Origin: Phlebopus portentosus
Taxonomy: Eukaryota; Basidiomycota; Agaricomycetes; Boletales; Boletinellaceae
Assembly: GCA_037892935.1 (NCBI GenBank)
Contig: JAYXKI010000002.1
Coordinates: 2,914,001 to 2,978,000 of the forward strand
DNA: 64,000 nucleotides
Reading direction: 5' to 3'
Each line of letters opens with the position of its first letter. Position 1 is the first letter of the stretch. Positions 54,883 to 64,000 of this stretch are shown in pieces. Below the pieces are notes generated by a model. The model saw only the letters and a program-made list of their open reading frames with translations, had not been told where the DNA came from and made no database searches. A program made the translations under genes and the position numbers.

Positions 54883-56599
54883 TGTAGTGCGCCGCACTAA
54901 CCTGTACCGGTCCAGCGGCACAGGCCTGTAAGGGCGGTACTCCCCTATGCCATACCCAGGACAACCCGCGTACTATTGCCAGCAAACCAGCCTTCGCCGC
55001 CGTTACCCATAATACAGCCTGCTCAGCGGCCGCCGGACCTTCGGCGGCCTAGGAACAGCATCCACGCCGCCGCCGCCGCCGACCATACGAATCGGCGGCG
55101 ACGCCTCCACTCCTATCTTATGATCACCTTGTCCTCCCTTCGACCAAATCCTAGTTCCCCTTCTCCAGCCTCTCTCAAGAACGGGTCCGCCGAATCCGGT
55201 GACTCCGGGCTTCGGAAGTGCTCGCATGGCGGCCGGACGCGCTGCGGCGGATGTATATCGCGCCATCGCGGAGGTGTATGCCCGCCGCCGCGCCGGCTGG
55301 GTGAACGATAGCCAATCTCAGGTCCATTTCGTTGATTGTTTCATATTCTTATCATCCCACATTGTACGCCGAGCGCGGTAGCGCGCCCGGCGGCCGTCCG
55401 TATATTCCCCCTTTTAGTTTTATTCGACCCCTTGGCGTTTCAGATCTATATAGAGCGCGCCCTGACCGATCCGAACGGCCCCGACATTCGACACGACGTA
55501 CCAGCACTCCGCCGTTCTGATTGGGGCGCCCCTAGGTCTTGGTGGCTTGGCGGCGCATCTCGGCGGCGGCCCCCACCGTCGTGGCGTGCCTGTCACGCCT
55601 CGCCGCCCGCCGCTTTAAGTGATATTTCTTATCAAGGACTCATAGTATATATAGAGAGCATGTATCTATCCTAAAAAGCAGCAGATATACATTCTAGAAC
55701 GCAGCTACCAGAGACCAACCACAAGTAAAGAAGCCTCCTTCAAGAAACCAGTATATACAAAGAATCAGACAGCCGGATCGGGCGAACTCCCAGTCACGTG
55801 CCCTCGCCAATCCCGTCCTGACGGCGTGGCCCCGGATCTCACAGGATAGAAGCCGCCGAGCTCATTCGCCGCCCTGGTCGTCTCCCCTCTGCGCAGCTGT
55901 CACTCGTCTAGTAATCGCTCCGGGGACGTCCCACTCATATCTGCATCGCCGTCCCTCTCTCTCTAGCCTCCGCCGCCGCTCGGGCCCTGAACATTTGTGA
56001 TTCTTCCTCAACGCCTCGACGCAGCCGTCACTCTTCTAGGCATCTGTTATACTTCATCGACGCCTCGACGCAGCTGTCACTCTTCTTGTGTTCACCCCTT
56101 CCGTCGGCGCCGGCGCCCTTTTCGACTGAGTCCAGTCTCCCACTTCTCGCCGCCTCCGCTGCCTCCGCGTCGTTCCACCGCCGACACTACTCCCCTTTTT
56201 AAGTGGTGTCGACTCTCTCTCTCCCGCATCCTCTCTGTGTCGTTCCGACGTCATCTCCCCGACTACCAGGCGGAATTGCACTGGTGCGAACCTCCGCCGG
56301 CCCCGCACCCAGTCCGCCGCTGCGACCCCTTCGCCGGTTCAGTCGGACTCGGTGATCCCTATACAGTCGCCGAGGCCCGGATCGCCGCGGCGAGTTATTC
56401 GAAGGCGCGGCGGATCTGCCCTAACGGCCAGATCCTTGTACATCTGAGCTGAGTGTCGCTTCTGAAAGCCTGTAGGTAGTCTGTAGATCTGGTAGGACCT
56501 CCCCTGTTTCCTCTCGACACCTTTGACATCGCCTCCCTGTGGTCGAACGCCGCCGCCGCCGCCTTTGTCCCTACCTAGGAGAGTCTGATAGTCTACACC
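54883..56599 (+). repeat. 3' LTR of element C
   Basis: 1717 bp, TGTAG...CTACA, preceded by a purine tract. See 5' LTR for comparison. Confidence 0.92.
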
Positions 56600-57094
56600 G
56601 GACTACAATTCTCTGACATCGATATCGCGGCTAGGCACAGAAGGGTGTCTGCTAAATTTACACAGCCGCCGAGGTTAATCTCCGATGATCGGCAGGGGTT
56701 GCCGATCCCAAATCCCGAGATAACGGTCAGCCCCATGATGGAAGACTAACGGCAGAAGCTCGGCCGGAGTAACGGAGCGCCGGCGAAGCGAGATCGCGGC
56801 ACAGGGAAGAAGTCTCTCGTGGGAGGTTTGGCGTTAAGGATTAACATGTGATAGGAACGGAGATCGATAGAAGCCTGGGGAAAGCTTCTTCGGAACGGAA
56901 GGAAATTAGGGCCTGCCTAATAGGGAAGGAAGTAGTTGGTGGTGCAACCAGGAGTTTTGGTAGCACCACCAGAGTTGTCAGTGGTACTACAGACTCAAGA
57001 GAGTAGTAGTGACACCAGCTGAAACACATTGTCCTAACCAATAGCGAGGCATGGTCGGTAGTATTTGGTAGTCGGTAGTATTCAGTAGAAACTT

Positions 57095-57141
57095 TATTTA
57101 AGGCGCCAGTTGAGCGGGGTGTTGTCCCTCAGCAAAATTAT
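57095..57141 (+). promoter_or_regulatory. Predicted A3 LTR promoter and transcript start
   Basis: TATTTAA at 57095-57101 followed by AGCAAAATTAT at 57131-57141, about 30 bp later. The latter is complementary to the PBS at 57349-57359. If transcription starts at 57131, R+U5 is 216 nt and U3 about 1.39 kb. Inferred from position and complementarity. Confidence 0.55.
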
Positions 57142-57348
57142 TTTGTACTTTCAATCATAACTGTACCCCTTTGATTGAAGCTCTGCTCTACTGCTGGGTC
57201 AAGCTTGAGCCTATAGCTCGCTTTCTAGTAGTACATCTAACCTTCGCTACTCTACTCTCCAATCATACATTGTCAGAAGGAGGAAGCAGGGACTTGTTCC
57301 GGTACGCTCGGACTAACCACCTCGTCCGAAAATACTGGTCCTAACATT

Positions 57349-57359
57349 ATAATTTTGCT
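57349..57359 (+). promoter_or_regulatory. Self-priming primer-binding site of A3
   Basis: ATAATTTTGCT starts 2 nt after the LTR end (57346) and is the exact reverse complement of 57131-57141; flanking bases do not extend the match, so it is 11 nt as in Tf1. Confidence 0.65.
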
Positions 57360-57483
57360 CCAATCCTGGGATAATCAATCTTGCTGTTTCATAGTGCAAT
57401 ACCCACTATCGATCAGTAAGTATTGCTCTGCCCTGGGAGGGTGTCTTCTGTGCCTGTTAATACAATTAGCTGATCACCGATAA

Positions 57484-59819
57484 GCGTATCGTCAACGGCT
57501 AAAGCAGGCTTACACACTCCATCGGAGTTTTGTTAGAGCGCTCCATACATTCGAAGAAGAAGTCAATTCGGCGTTTAGCACGATAAACTTCTACCGAGGT
57601 AAGAAGCACTCAAACACCCCTATCCTAGAACCCTACTGGTCGGTTATACTATCCGCCCTGGAGCTTCGAATCAACGCCGAAAGACACGAAAGAGTTGGAA
57701 GGAAGTTCTTGCTTGTACACGCGGACAACCTATTGAACGGACACAGTTTTAATTGGGAAGCACTCAGAGGTCCGACGCCGGTTGAAGAAGAACTACTCGC
57801 TCTGTGTCAGGAATATAAAGCATTCGAATACACCCTACTCGAACATTCTCATTTCCTCCATCAAGTCCTACTACAGGTTTATCAAGGCAACTATACTACT
57901 GCGAAACAACTATGTCACCGATGGAACTGTGGCAAGTTGGTTGGTCTAGTCCCTGGGTTACACTCTGCATCGTCTGGTTTTCTTCCATGGTATATGTCGT
58001 TGCTCAACAACTCCGAGGTCGAATCAGCCTTCTTCGAGGCTTTGGAACGCTATGGACGTGGGTGGAATGGCAAGACAACGAAAGAAGTTCCCCATTCCGT
58101 CGTGCCGGTCGGAGATTTCTACTCCAAACTCAACGACTGGCAGTTCCTCAACCCGGACCTGGAGAACGTATGGAATCCGCTCTGGCACGCATCAGCGAAC
58201 GACTCGACAGTCTACACGGACGCTTGGACCGAATGGTCAGTGCTGACGGGCAACCCAACCAAGTTGTCTCCGCCCTGCGACACGCCATCATCGACCTCGA
58301 CAATCGACTTACTAGCGTTGATCGGTCCCTCAGAACTCTCACAGCTACTGTCGCTCGACTCTACGACATGGGCTCTCAATACTCCGAGAACCTTACCATA
58401 GAAGGACAGACACTGGGGGAGTTTCTGGCGCATATTCAGGGACATGTCGGGGATGCGATCGCCGAGGCAGTCATCACCAACCTCAGGCGAGAAGGCGAAC
58501 AGCGAGACGTACGGATCAACTACGCGTTCGGTATTCTTCAGGCTCGTATTCTGGGAACGGTAACCATGGCCATTCAGGGCAGTCAGTCAGCCCTTGCTCA
58601 ACAAGTGGTCAACTCCCAGCAAGAGATTATTCGGCTCACTGGTACGGACTTCCTGCAGTTACACACGCAGGCTAGCTACCTAGTCGAACAGGTTGAGGCT
58701 ATTCGAGCCCGGATCAGCAATGCCGAGGAAGAACTCGCGGCCCAGTACTCAATCACGGAAGGCATTCGTCGGATCCAACAAACGATTAGGCTTCGTCAAT
58801 CCTACCTGACGCAGCGAGCTAGGCGAGGAAGGGCGAGGTTGAGCCCTGACTCCCCGCTGCAAGGTAGAGGCCTAGGTCTAGCCAGCCGCTTCGAAAGCGT
58901 GAGCTCGGACTCCGACGACGACCAGATGCCCTACCTGATCCCAGCAAGTGAATGCTTTGTGGATCAGATGGTTGAGATTATTCGCCAGAGCAGGGAACCA
59001 GGAGGAACGGACACTCGAACAGGACAACCGTCGTCGCAGTTGCGACAGCAGGCAGTAGAAGTTGGAAGGAACTATGTCGCTGAGGTAGTTGCGGAAGGAG
59101 GGCTGGTAGCGCCTACTGCGCTCGCCCAAGAGGAACAGGAAGTCGAAGGAAGCATCGAAGTTGAAGAAGATCTCCCGGACTACGTCTCCACAGAAACGCA
59201 ACCCGGAAGCCTGGACCAGCAAGCAGAAGAACTGCTGAGGGAGGTGATTCCCGAGTCACCACGGCCCTGGCCATCCAACGACGGATGGGGACCACCTCCC
59301 GATGCGGGGGAAGCATGGGAGGCGGACAACACGGCAGAAACGGGTCATGGCACGGGAATCCGGGAGCTCATGTGGAATGAGCAGGGAGAACTCGTCGAGG
59401 GAGCGATTCAACGGCTGGGATGGAATGGCCACTACGTCGAAAGGAACCACCTTCAATACCCGCACCAGGACTCGCCGCCAGGATCGCCTACTCTAAGTGC
59501 TCTTGAGCTTGAGGAGAGAGAAGCAAGGCTCCAGGCGGTCAGTGAGTACTCCCCAGACTCTGATTATATCTATGATCCTATCATTCGTCCTAACAGCTGC
59601 CCTATACCATCGGACTCTCTCGACATACGAGAGGGACCACCGAGGCAGGGGGTAGCGAACATGGCAATGGTAGTTTGGGTGCGAGGTAACAATGTAGAAG
59701 AGCCAACCAGCGAGGATCAAGAGTACTTCGATGCGAACAACGAATGGGAGACAGAAGAGGAAAGCGAGGAACACAAAAGCGGCGAGGAACGATACGAAGC
59801 TCGGGAAGAAAGGAGATAG
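57484..59819 (+). CDS. A3 pre-gag ORF (two overlapping frames), unknown function
   Basis: Counterpart of 29940-32281. Frame one is open 57484-58401 without a clear ATG; frame two is ATG 57912 to TAG 59819 (635 codons). Against A2, changes between 57912 and 58080 are almost all silent in frame one and almost all amino-acid changing in frame two; after about 58165 the pattern reverses. The real product therefore seems to start in frame one and finish in frame two, with the shift between about 58080 and 58170. The second part has coiled-coil helices (~residues 87-300 of frame two) and an acidic tail. Confidence 0.65.
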
Positions 59820-60016
59820 GCCCTGGTTTAGAGCTGGAAGCTTGCCAGGAGGAAGAAAGATGCCCAAGAACCGACCGGGGAGGAAGGGTAAGGTGGCTAG
59901 TTGGAAAGCGGAGGTGGTACTCGCTGGATAACTTAGCTACTAAACCATGTATTATTGTAATGAGCTGAAAGAAGGTGATACTCATAAAAATGTTGGTTGA
60001 ATTCGTCTAGGTCATT

Positions 60017-61039
60017 ATGTCAAACAAAGATATCATGAAGTATCCCTTGTTTAAGGGAAACCCTTATGAGTCGCTTGAGAACTTCCAGAATCAAATGATC
60101 AGCCGGCTGAATGAAAAACATCCGAGCGACCCAGTCAAGAGGGTTAAGATTATTTTGGAATGTCTGTGAGGTCAAGCTCAGACTTGGGTTAATGGCAAGT
60201 GGGCCATGAACAGAAATCAATTAGTCTCCACCTACAAGCGAGATGCGGATGGCAAGCTTGTTATGGACAAGAAGGGTGGATGGGACAGCGAGGACGATCT
60301 ATGGAACGAATTAGCACTCAACCACAATGGCATTTTTGGACTTCAAGAAGAAGCCGAGCGGAATATTAGGACGATTTATCAGGAACGGGCGCGGGTGAAG
60401 CAGTATAACAGGGCCTTTGACGACATTAGGATGAGGCTGCCAAAGCACTACGACCATCAGGCACTGATTTACGAGTACAAGAGAGGACTCAATCAAACGA
60501 TCCTAAAGGCCCTGCTTACGAATACAGACCACCCAGAATGGGACCTGAACCAATGGAAGGAGAACGCTAGTAATCTGGAGGCCAGTCTGATGGCGGCCAA
60601 GGTGATAGGCAGCAATAGGAAGTACACCCCTATGTTTAAAGATGGGCAGGCAGTATCGTACACGCCAGTGCCCCCAGAAGCTCGCCGTCCAGCTGAGTTT
60701 CTGGGTGAGCCTATGGACATTGACATGTCTAGGCGCTTTACTAGGGGGTCCCGAGGAGATGCCGGGATATGCTGGGCATGCGGCAAGACAGGTCACTTCG
60801 CACGGGACTGTAATAATGTAGGGCGAGACACACAGGGAAGCCGTGGACACTGAACCAACTACAAGAGACGGGTGCAGAAGAGACGATCTGGCAAGACTGG
60901 CCGCTTCCTAAAACGCCGGGAAGTTGGGATTAGCAGCGATTCTGAAATGGAGGAACTACTGGACAAGAAAACGAAGTTACCAAGGCGTAAGGAACGGGCT
61001 TCGTATGCCCTCGAGGAGGATTCCGAGGAGGATTTTTGA
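60017..61039 (+). pseudogene. A3 gag with two nonsense codons
   Basis: Same protein as A2 gag (MSNKDIMKYP... CWACGKTGHFARDC ... EEDSEEDF). TGA at 60167-60169 and at 60851-60853 stand where A1 and A2 have Arg (CGA), both CpG transitions on the coding strand. The zinc knuckle is intact. The gag stop keeps the GATTTTTGA context. Confidence 0.9.
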
Positions 61040-64000
61040 AGGGCCGCCAGTCAACATCGGACACTGGCGAGGGCTCGAAGGACACACAAGAGATAAAGCG
61101 CCGATGGACTATTGCTAGACCAAACTCCAACCATCCCACTATACCCATTGACGTCATTCAGGGACAGAAAAAGGTTAATCTCTCGGCTATGATTGACTCC
61201 GGATCTGCGATCACTACTATTAGCCCCACGGTTGTACAGAGCCTAGGGCTGAGAACAGTGCCTGCAGAAGGTAATTATACCATCCGGAATGCCGATGGAT
61301 CGATTAATCATGGTGGATGGACTCGGAACGTCAGAGCAATAGTGGACACAGGGATTACAAGAGGTTTAATGGACATCGCAGTGGTGGATACACACGAAGA
61401 CAAGTTTCTCATAGGAAATGATTGGCTTGAACAGCATAAGCCAACTATCGACTGGACAAAGGGGATTCTTCGCAAGGGCGGGAAGGAAATTGCATTTAAT
61501 GGAACGGCACGATTGCATTCCATACAGCTAATCCTAGCCCCAAGGAAGCTCCGGAAACGCAGAAGATGGCGAAGAATTCCAGACTACATTCCACCCGAAT
61601 GGGATGCCGATGATGAAAAGGAAGAAGCTTGGGAAACTAGGGTCTATTACCACAGCGACATCGAAACAGGACAAGAAACCGAGAAGGAAGACATAGAAGA
61701 AGAACCTACGATCGTACCACCAGACAAAGGAAAAGAAAAGGAATCAGCAGCACCGCTTGTCACGTTCGAAGAAGTCATGCACAAGCCGCCAGAACTCTTC
61801 TTCGCTAAACAAGAAGGAAGATGGAGATTCTATCGGTTCGGGGACAAGTGCCGAATAACAAAGGACGAGCAAAACTGGCACGACTTTGACAGTGTTGAGG
61901 ATGCGGATGGTGCAGTATACCGCACCATGGTCAGAGAAATGGACAAGGGCGCCAAGCATAATGAACTCCTCGATGAATATGGCAGCATGTATACAGCGCG
62001 TCTTCAGCTGATGGCAATTCAGGGAAGCCTGGGAACACCAACAACATCTGAAGACCAAGCAAGAGTACGGGAAGAAATACAAGCACAAATGACGATCGAT
62101 GCAGAAGGATCTGATACGAGTAGAAGGAAGAAGCCTAGTGTACCACCTAAAGGAGGAAAGCCTGGACACTACGCACCTGATCCTCTCAAGATGCGTCGAC
62201 AGAAGAGTAGAGGAAGTGGTACAGAATCGAACCCTGTTATAAGGAGTATTAGGGTGGAGTGGACTCCTCCATCCGTGCACGAGGGCCAAAATGACTCAAC
62301 CCTGGCAGTGCAAAAGCAGTCGGTAAGCTTCACCACACGAAGCAGAGGTACAAGCAGGAGTACTTCGGGTCAGGAGCGCCGTAGAACTAAGGCTACGAAG
62401 CGTACTAGGTTCAGCCACCTAGCGAGATCTCCTCCTACGAGAGACCGAGGAGTGACTAGACATGAGACGCCGTTCAAGGGTAGGCTAGTGTCTAGGAAAG
62501 TGGTCCACCCCAAAGGGAGGGTAGTCCCACTCAAGTGGCACGGGGCCGAAGTTAGTACGCCGCAATCATCAAGTAGGCTAGCTTCGGGAGCTCAAGTGCG
62601 CCCACGAAGACCACGGTTTAAGGACCAAATGCAGGGCCCTGCTCCGACAGGGAAAACAAATGGTAAAGGTAACAGGTTCATTTCGAATTATGCCGCGATG
62701 GAGCAGGGGCTCTCACAGGGGCAGAAGAGGCGCCGATGGCGCACGCCTGTTGACTCGGTTATGCAGCCGCCCAAAGTGGAAGGAAAAGTGCTAGAGAGAA
62801 GAGCTGGATCTGAGACAGAGTTCAAGGGTATCCTAGGATCGCACAAGCCCGCTACCTCAATGGAAGCGGAGGACGCCTCTCGAAGAGGAAGGCCACCCAA
62901 GCCTCCTCACTGGATCCGCCGCCTAGAGCATCGACAAGTCGCATCTCGGAGAGAACGCCTTCTCAAGTATAACAGTATAGCTCAAAAATATGCGCAGGAG
63001 AAAGCACTCGATGAAAGGATGGCAGGCTCTGCTGGCGACAAATCCCTCGAAGACATTCTTCCAAAACAAATATGGGAGTTCAGGGATAGGTTCGACAAGG
63101 ATGCTGCTAAGCGGCTACCTAAGTCAGGACAATGGGACATGAAGATCGAGCTCCTACCAGGGGCAGAGCTCCCGAAACCTGGACCGGTATATTCACTCGC
63201 TCCTGCTGAAAAGCGTGCGGTAGAAGAATGGATTCGCGAGGATCTGAAGAAGGGATGGATTCGTGTTGTAGGAAACCGAGTACCAGCTGAAGAAAAGGCG
63301 AACACTTGCGCACCAGTATTTGTCATAGCCAAGAAGACAATAGGGAAGGATGGCAAGCCGGAGTACAGAATTGTTATCGACTATAGAGGGCTAAATGCAG
63401 TGGTTATTCCAGACCACCAACCAATGCCTCTGTTACATATGCTCCCGGACGATCTTGCACATGCCAAATGGTTCTCTACATTGGATTTGCGAAGTGGGTA
63501 TAACAACATCCAAATACACCCTGGGCATGAGAAGTATGCCGCCTTCAGGACTCATATGGGAGTATACCAGCCGATGGTAATGCAGTTTGGATTAATGAAT
63601 GCACCTGCGGTATTCCAACGTGCAATGAACGAGCTCTTTCAGGATATGATTGGGCAGGGCATACTCATTTATTTGGACGACATTATAATCTATGCGGAGA
63701 TGGAACAGGAACATTGGGACCTGTTAGCAGAAGTATTGCGCAGGTTAAGGGAAGCAGACTTCTTCTGCAAACCAGAGAAGTGCTACTTCGGAAAGAAGGA
63801 ACTCGACTATTTAGGATTTGTGGTCAACCAGTCGGGCATGCAGATGGACCCCTACAAGGTAAAAGCAGTTCAAGAATGGCCGGATTTGTCAAGCAAGAGA
63901 GACATTCGAAAGTTTATCGGTTTTGCAAACTTCTACCGTAAATTTATCGAAGGCTTCGCCAAGATTGCTAGGCCACTAACGGAACTTATGTCCGGCAAGA
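61036..64000 (+). CDS. A3 pol, 5' part, continuing beyond the window
   Basis: 988 codons without a stop, in the -1 frame relative to gag and starting without AUG. Protease SAMIDSGSAITT, RT with FSTLDLRSGYNNI, MQFGLMNAPAVFQRAMNE and YLDD (63675-63686), ending just after PLTELMSGK. Compared with A1 and A2 the linker between protease and RT has the most differences (for example FFAKQEGRWRFYRFGDK) and a short deletion near 62030 (GTPTTSEDQ). Confidence 0.9.
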   Translation, partial: MKGRQSTSDTGEGSKDTQEIKRRWTIARPNSNHPTIPIDVIQGQKKVNLSAMIDSGSAITTISPTVVQSLGLRTVPAEGNYTIRNADGSINHGGWTRNVRAIVDTGITRGLMDIAVVDTHEDKFLIGNDWLEQHKPTIDWTKGILRKGGKEIAFNGTARLHSIQLILAPRKLRKRRRWRRIPDYIPPEWDADDEKEEAWETRVYYHSDIETGQETEKEDIEEEPTIVPPDKGKEKESAAPLVTFEEVMHKPPELFFAKQEGRWRFYRFGDKCRITKDEQNWHDFDSVEDADGAVYRTMVREMDKGAKHNELLDEYGSMYTARLQLMAIQGSLGTPTTSEDQARVREEIQAQMTIDAEGSDTSRRKKPSVPPKGGKPGHYAPDPLKMRRQKSRGSGTESNPVIRSIRVEWTPPSVHEGQNDSTLAVQKQSVSFTTRSRGTSRSTSGQERRRTKATKRTRFSHLARSPPTRDRGVTRHETPFKGRLVSRKVVHPKGRVVPLKWHGAEVSTPQSSSRLASGAQVRPRRPRFKDQMQGPAPTGKTNGKGNRFISNYAAMEQGLSQGQKRRRWRTPVDSVMQPPKVEGKVLERRAGSETEFKGILGSHKPATSMEAEDASRRGRPPKPPHWIRRLEHRQVASRRERLLKYNSIAQKYAQEKALDERMAGSAGDKSLEDILPKQIWEFRDRFDKDAAKRLPKSGQWDMKIELLPGAELPKPGPVYSLAPAEKRAVEEWIREDLKKGWIRVVGNRVPAEEKANTCAPVFVIAKKTIGKDGKPEYRIVIDYRGLNAVVIPDHQPMPLLHMLPDDLAHAKWFSTLDLRSGYNNIQIHPGHEKYAAFRTHMGVYQPMVMQFGLMNAPAVFQRAMNELFQDMIGQGILIYLDDIIIYAEMEQEHWDLLAEVLRRLREADFFCKPEKCYFGKKELDYLGFVVNQSGMQMDPYKVKAVQEWPDLSSKRDIRKFIGFANFYRKFIEGFAKIARPLTELMSGK

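Larger units (their letters stand above)
42106..56599 (+). mobile_element. Ty3/gypsy element C with antisense zinc-cluster gene
   Basis: LTRs 42106-43821 and 54883-56599 (TGTAG...CTACA). TSD CCGG at 42102-42105 and 56600-56603 (ACCGG is possible if the last A is not LTR). Order: LTR, PBS, gag-protease, pol, antisense zinc-cluster gene, sense ORF, PPT (AGAAGGAGA, 54874-54882), LTR. It is strikingly rich in CGCCG/CGGCG in both coding and non-coding parts, unlike family A. About 14.5 kb, long for the group because of the extra genes. Confidence 0.92.
41270..56749 (+). pseudogene. LTR-encoded ORF of A3, disrupted by element C
   Basis: First part 41270-42105 (MRRGIRRFTHR to LTSGTG), last part from 56604 (LQFSDIDIAARHRR...) to TAA 56747-56749. 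Joining the two flanks after removal of C gives the family reading. No other stop seen. Apparent ORF end at 42154 is read-through into the element C LTR. Confidence 0.85.
41246..57346 (+). repeat. 5' LTR of A3, split by element C
   Basis: TGTTACG at 41246 to CCTAACA at 57346; about 1603 bp once element C and one CCGG are removed. U3 is about 1.39 kb, ending before 57131. Left edge adjoins A1 pre-gag DNA; right edge adjoins the PBS. Confidence 0.9.
41246..64000 (+). mobile_element. Chromovirus A3 (plus strand, runs off the window), interrupted by element C
   Basis: 5' LTR 41246-42105 plus 56600-57346, then PBS, pre-gag ORF, gag and pol to the window end. Opposite orientation to A1 and A2. gag has two nonsense codons. 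The pol frame is open for all 988 codons in view. Confidence 0.9.

Noticed and set aside
57912..58060. Apparent N-terminal membrane helix (hydrophobic stretch after MSPMELWQ) suggesting an envelope-like protein
   Set aside because: In this part the other frame is the conserved one; differences between A2 and A3 are nearly all amino-acid changing in the hydrophobic frame. It is probably an out-of-frame reading.

Overview
The window reads as genomic DNA of a filamentous basidiomycete, probably an Agaricomycete (inference). The host genes carry many short GT-AG introns (52-75 nt), and the rest is dense in Ty3/gypsy retrotransposons. I see no bacterial operons, CRISPR, rRNA or tRNA genes.

Host part (1-6304). 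The window opens inside a GID4/Vid24-type gene (substrate receptor of the GID/CTLH ubiquitin ligase), then has a complete four-exon FRG1-family gene, a degenerate ~70-bp/140-bp CTAG-rich satellite, one unrecognised ORF (4731-5918) and AT-rich DNA.

Transposon part (6305-64000). This is one nested pile. Target-site duplications, LTR ends and interrupted ORFs give the order. A Tc1 (DD34E) transposase fragment was hit by chromovirus A1 (minus strand, 6894 onward). A1 was hit in its integrase by a second copy, A2 (9310-34023, minus, TSD ACTCT), and in its 5' ORF by a third, A3 (41246 to beyond 64000, plus). A2 was hit in pol by element B (13139-25193, minus, TSD GCGC). A3 was hit inside its 5' LTR by element C (42106-56599, plus, TSD CCGG). 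This gives two four-level stacks: Tc1>A1>A2>B and Tc1>A1>A3>C.

Family A is a Ty3/gypsy chromovirus with ~1.6-kb LTRs (TGTTA...TAACA). Its order is LTR, pre-gag ORF, gag (CCHC), pol (PR-RT-RH-INT-chromodomain), 43-bp E-box repeats, PPT, LTR. The LTR U3 itself encodes a conserved 327-aa protein. An 11-nt sequence just after the 5' LTR is complementary to an 11-nt stretch lying ~30 bp after a TATA-like box in the LTR, as expected for Tf1-type self-priming.

Elements B and C are related to each other (same TGG-initial PBS, protease fused to gag, no chromodomain). Between pol and the 3' LTR each carries a spliced gene on the opposite strand, encoding a Zn(II)2Cys6-type zinc-cluster protein with coiled coil. 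Each is also strewn with its own short CpG-containing motif: CGAAAC/CGGAAC in 10-bp phase in B, CGGCG/CGCCG in C. A sequence-specific, self-directed regulator or anti-silencing factor is a testable hypothesis and is my main candidate for an undescribed system. LTR-LTR differences and nonsense codons are mostly CpG transitions, pointing to cytosine methylation acting on these elements.
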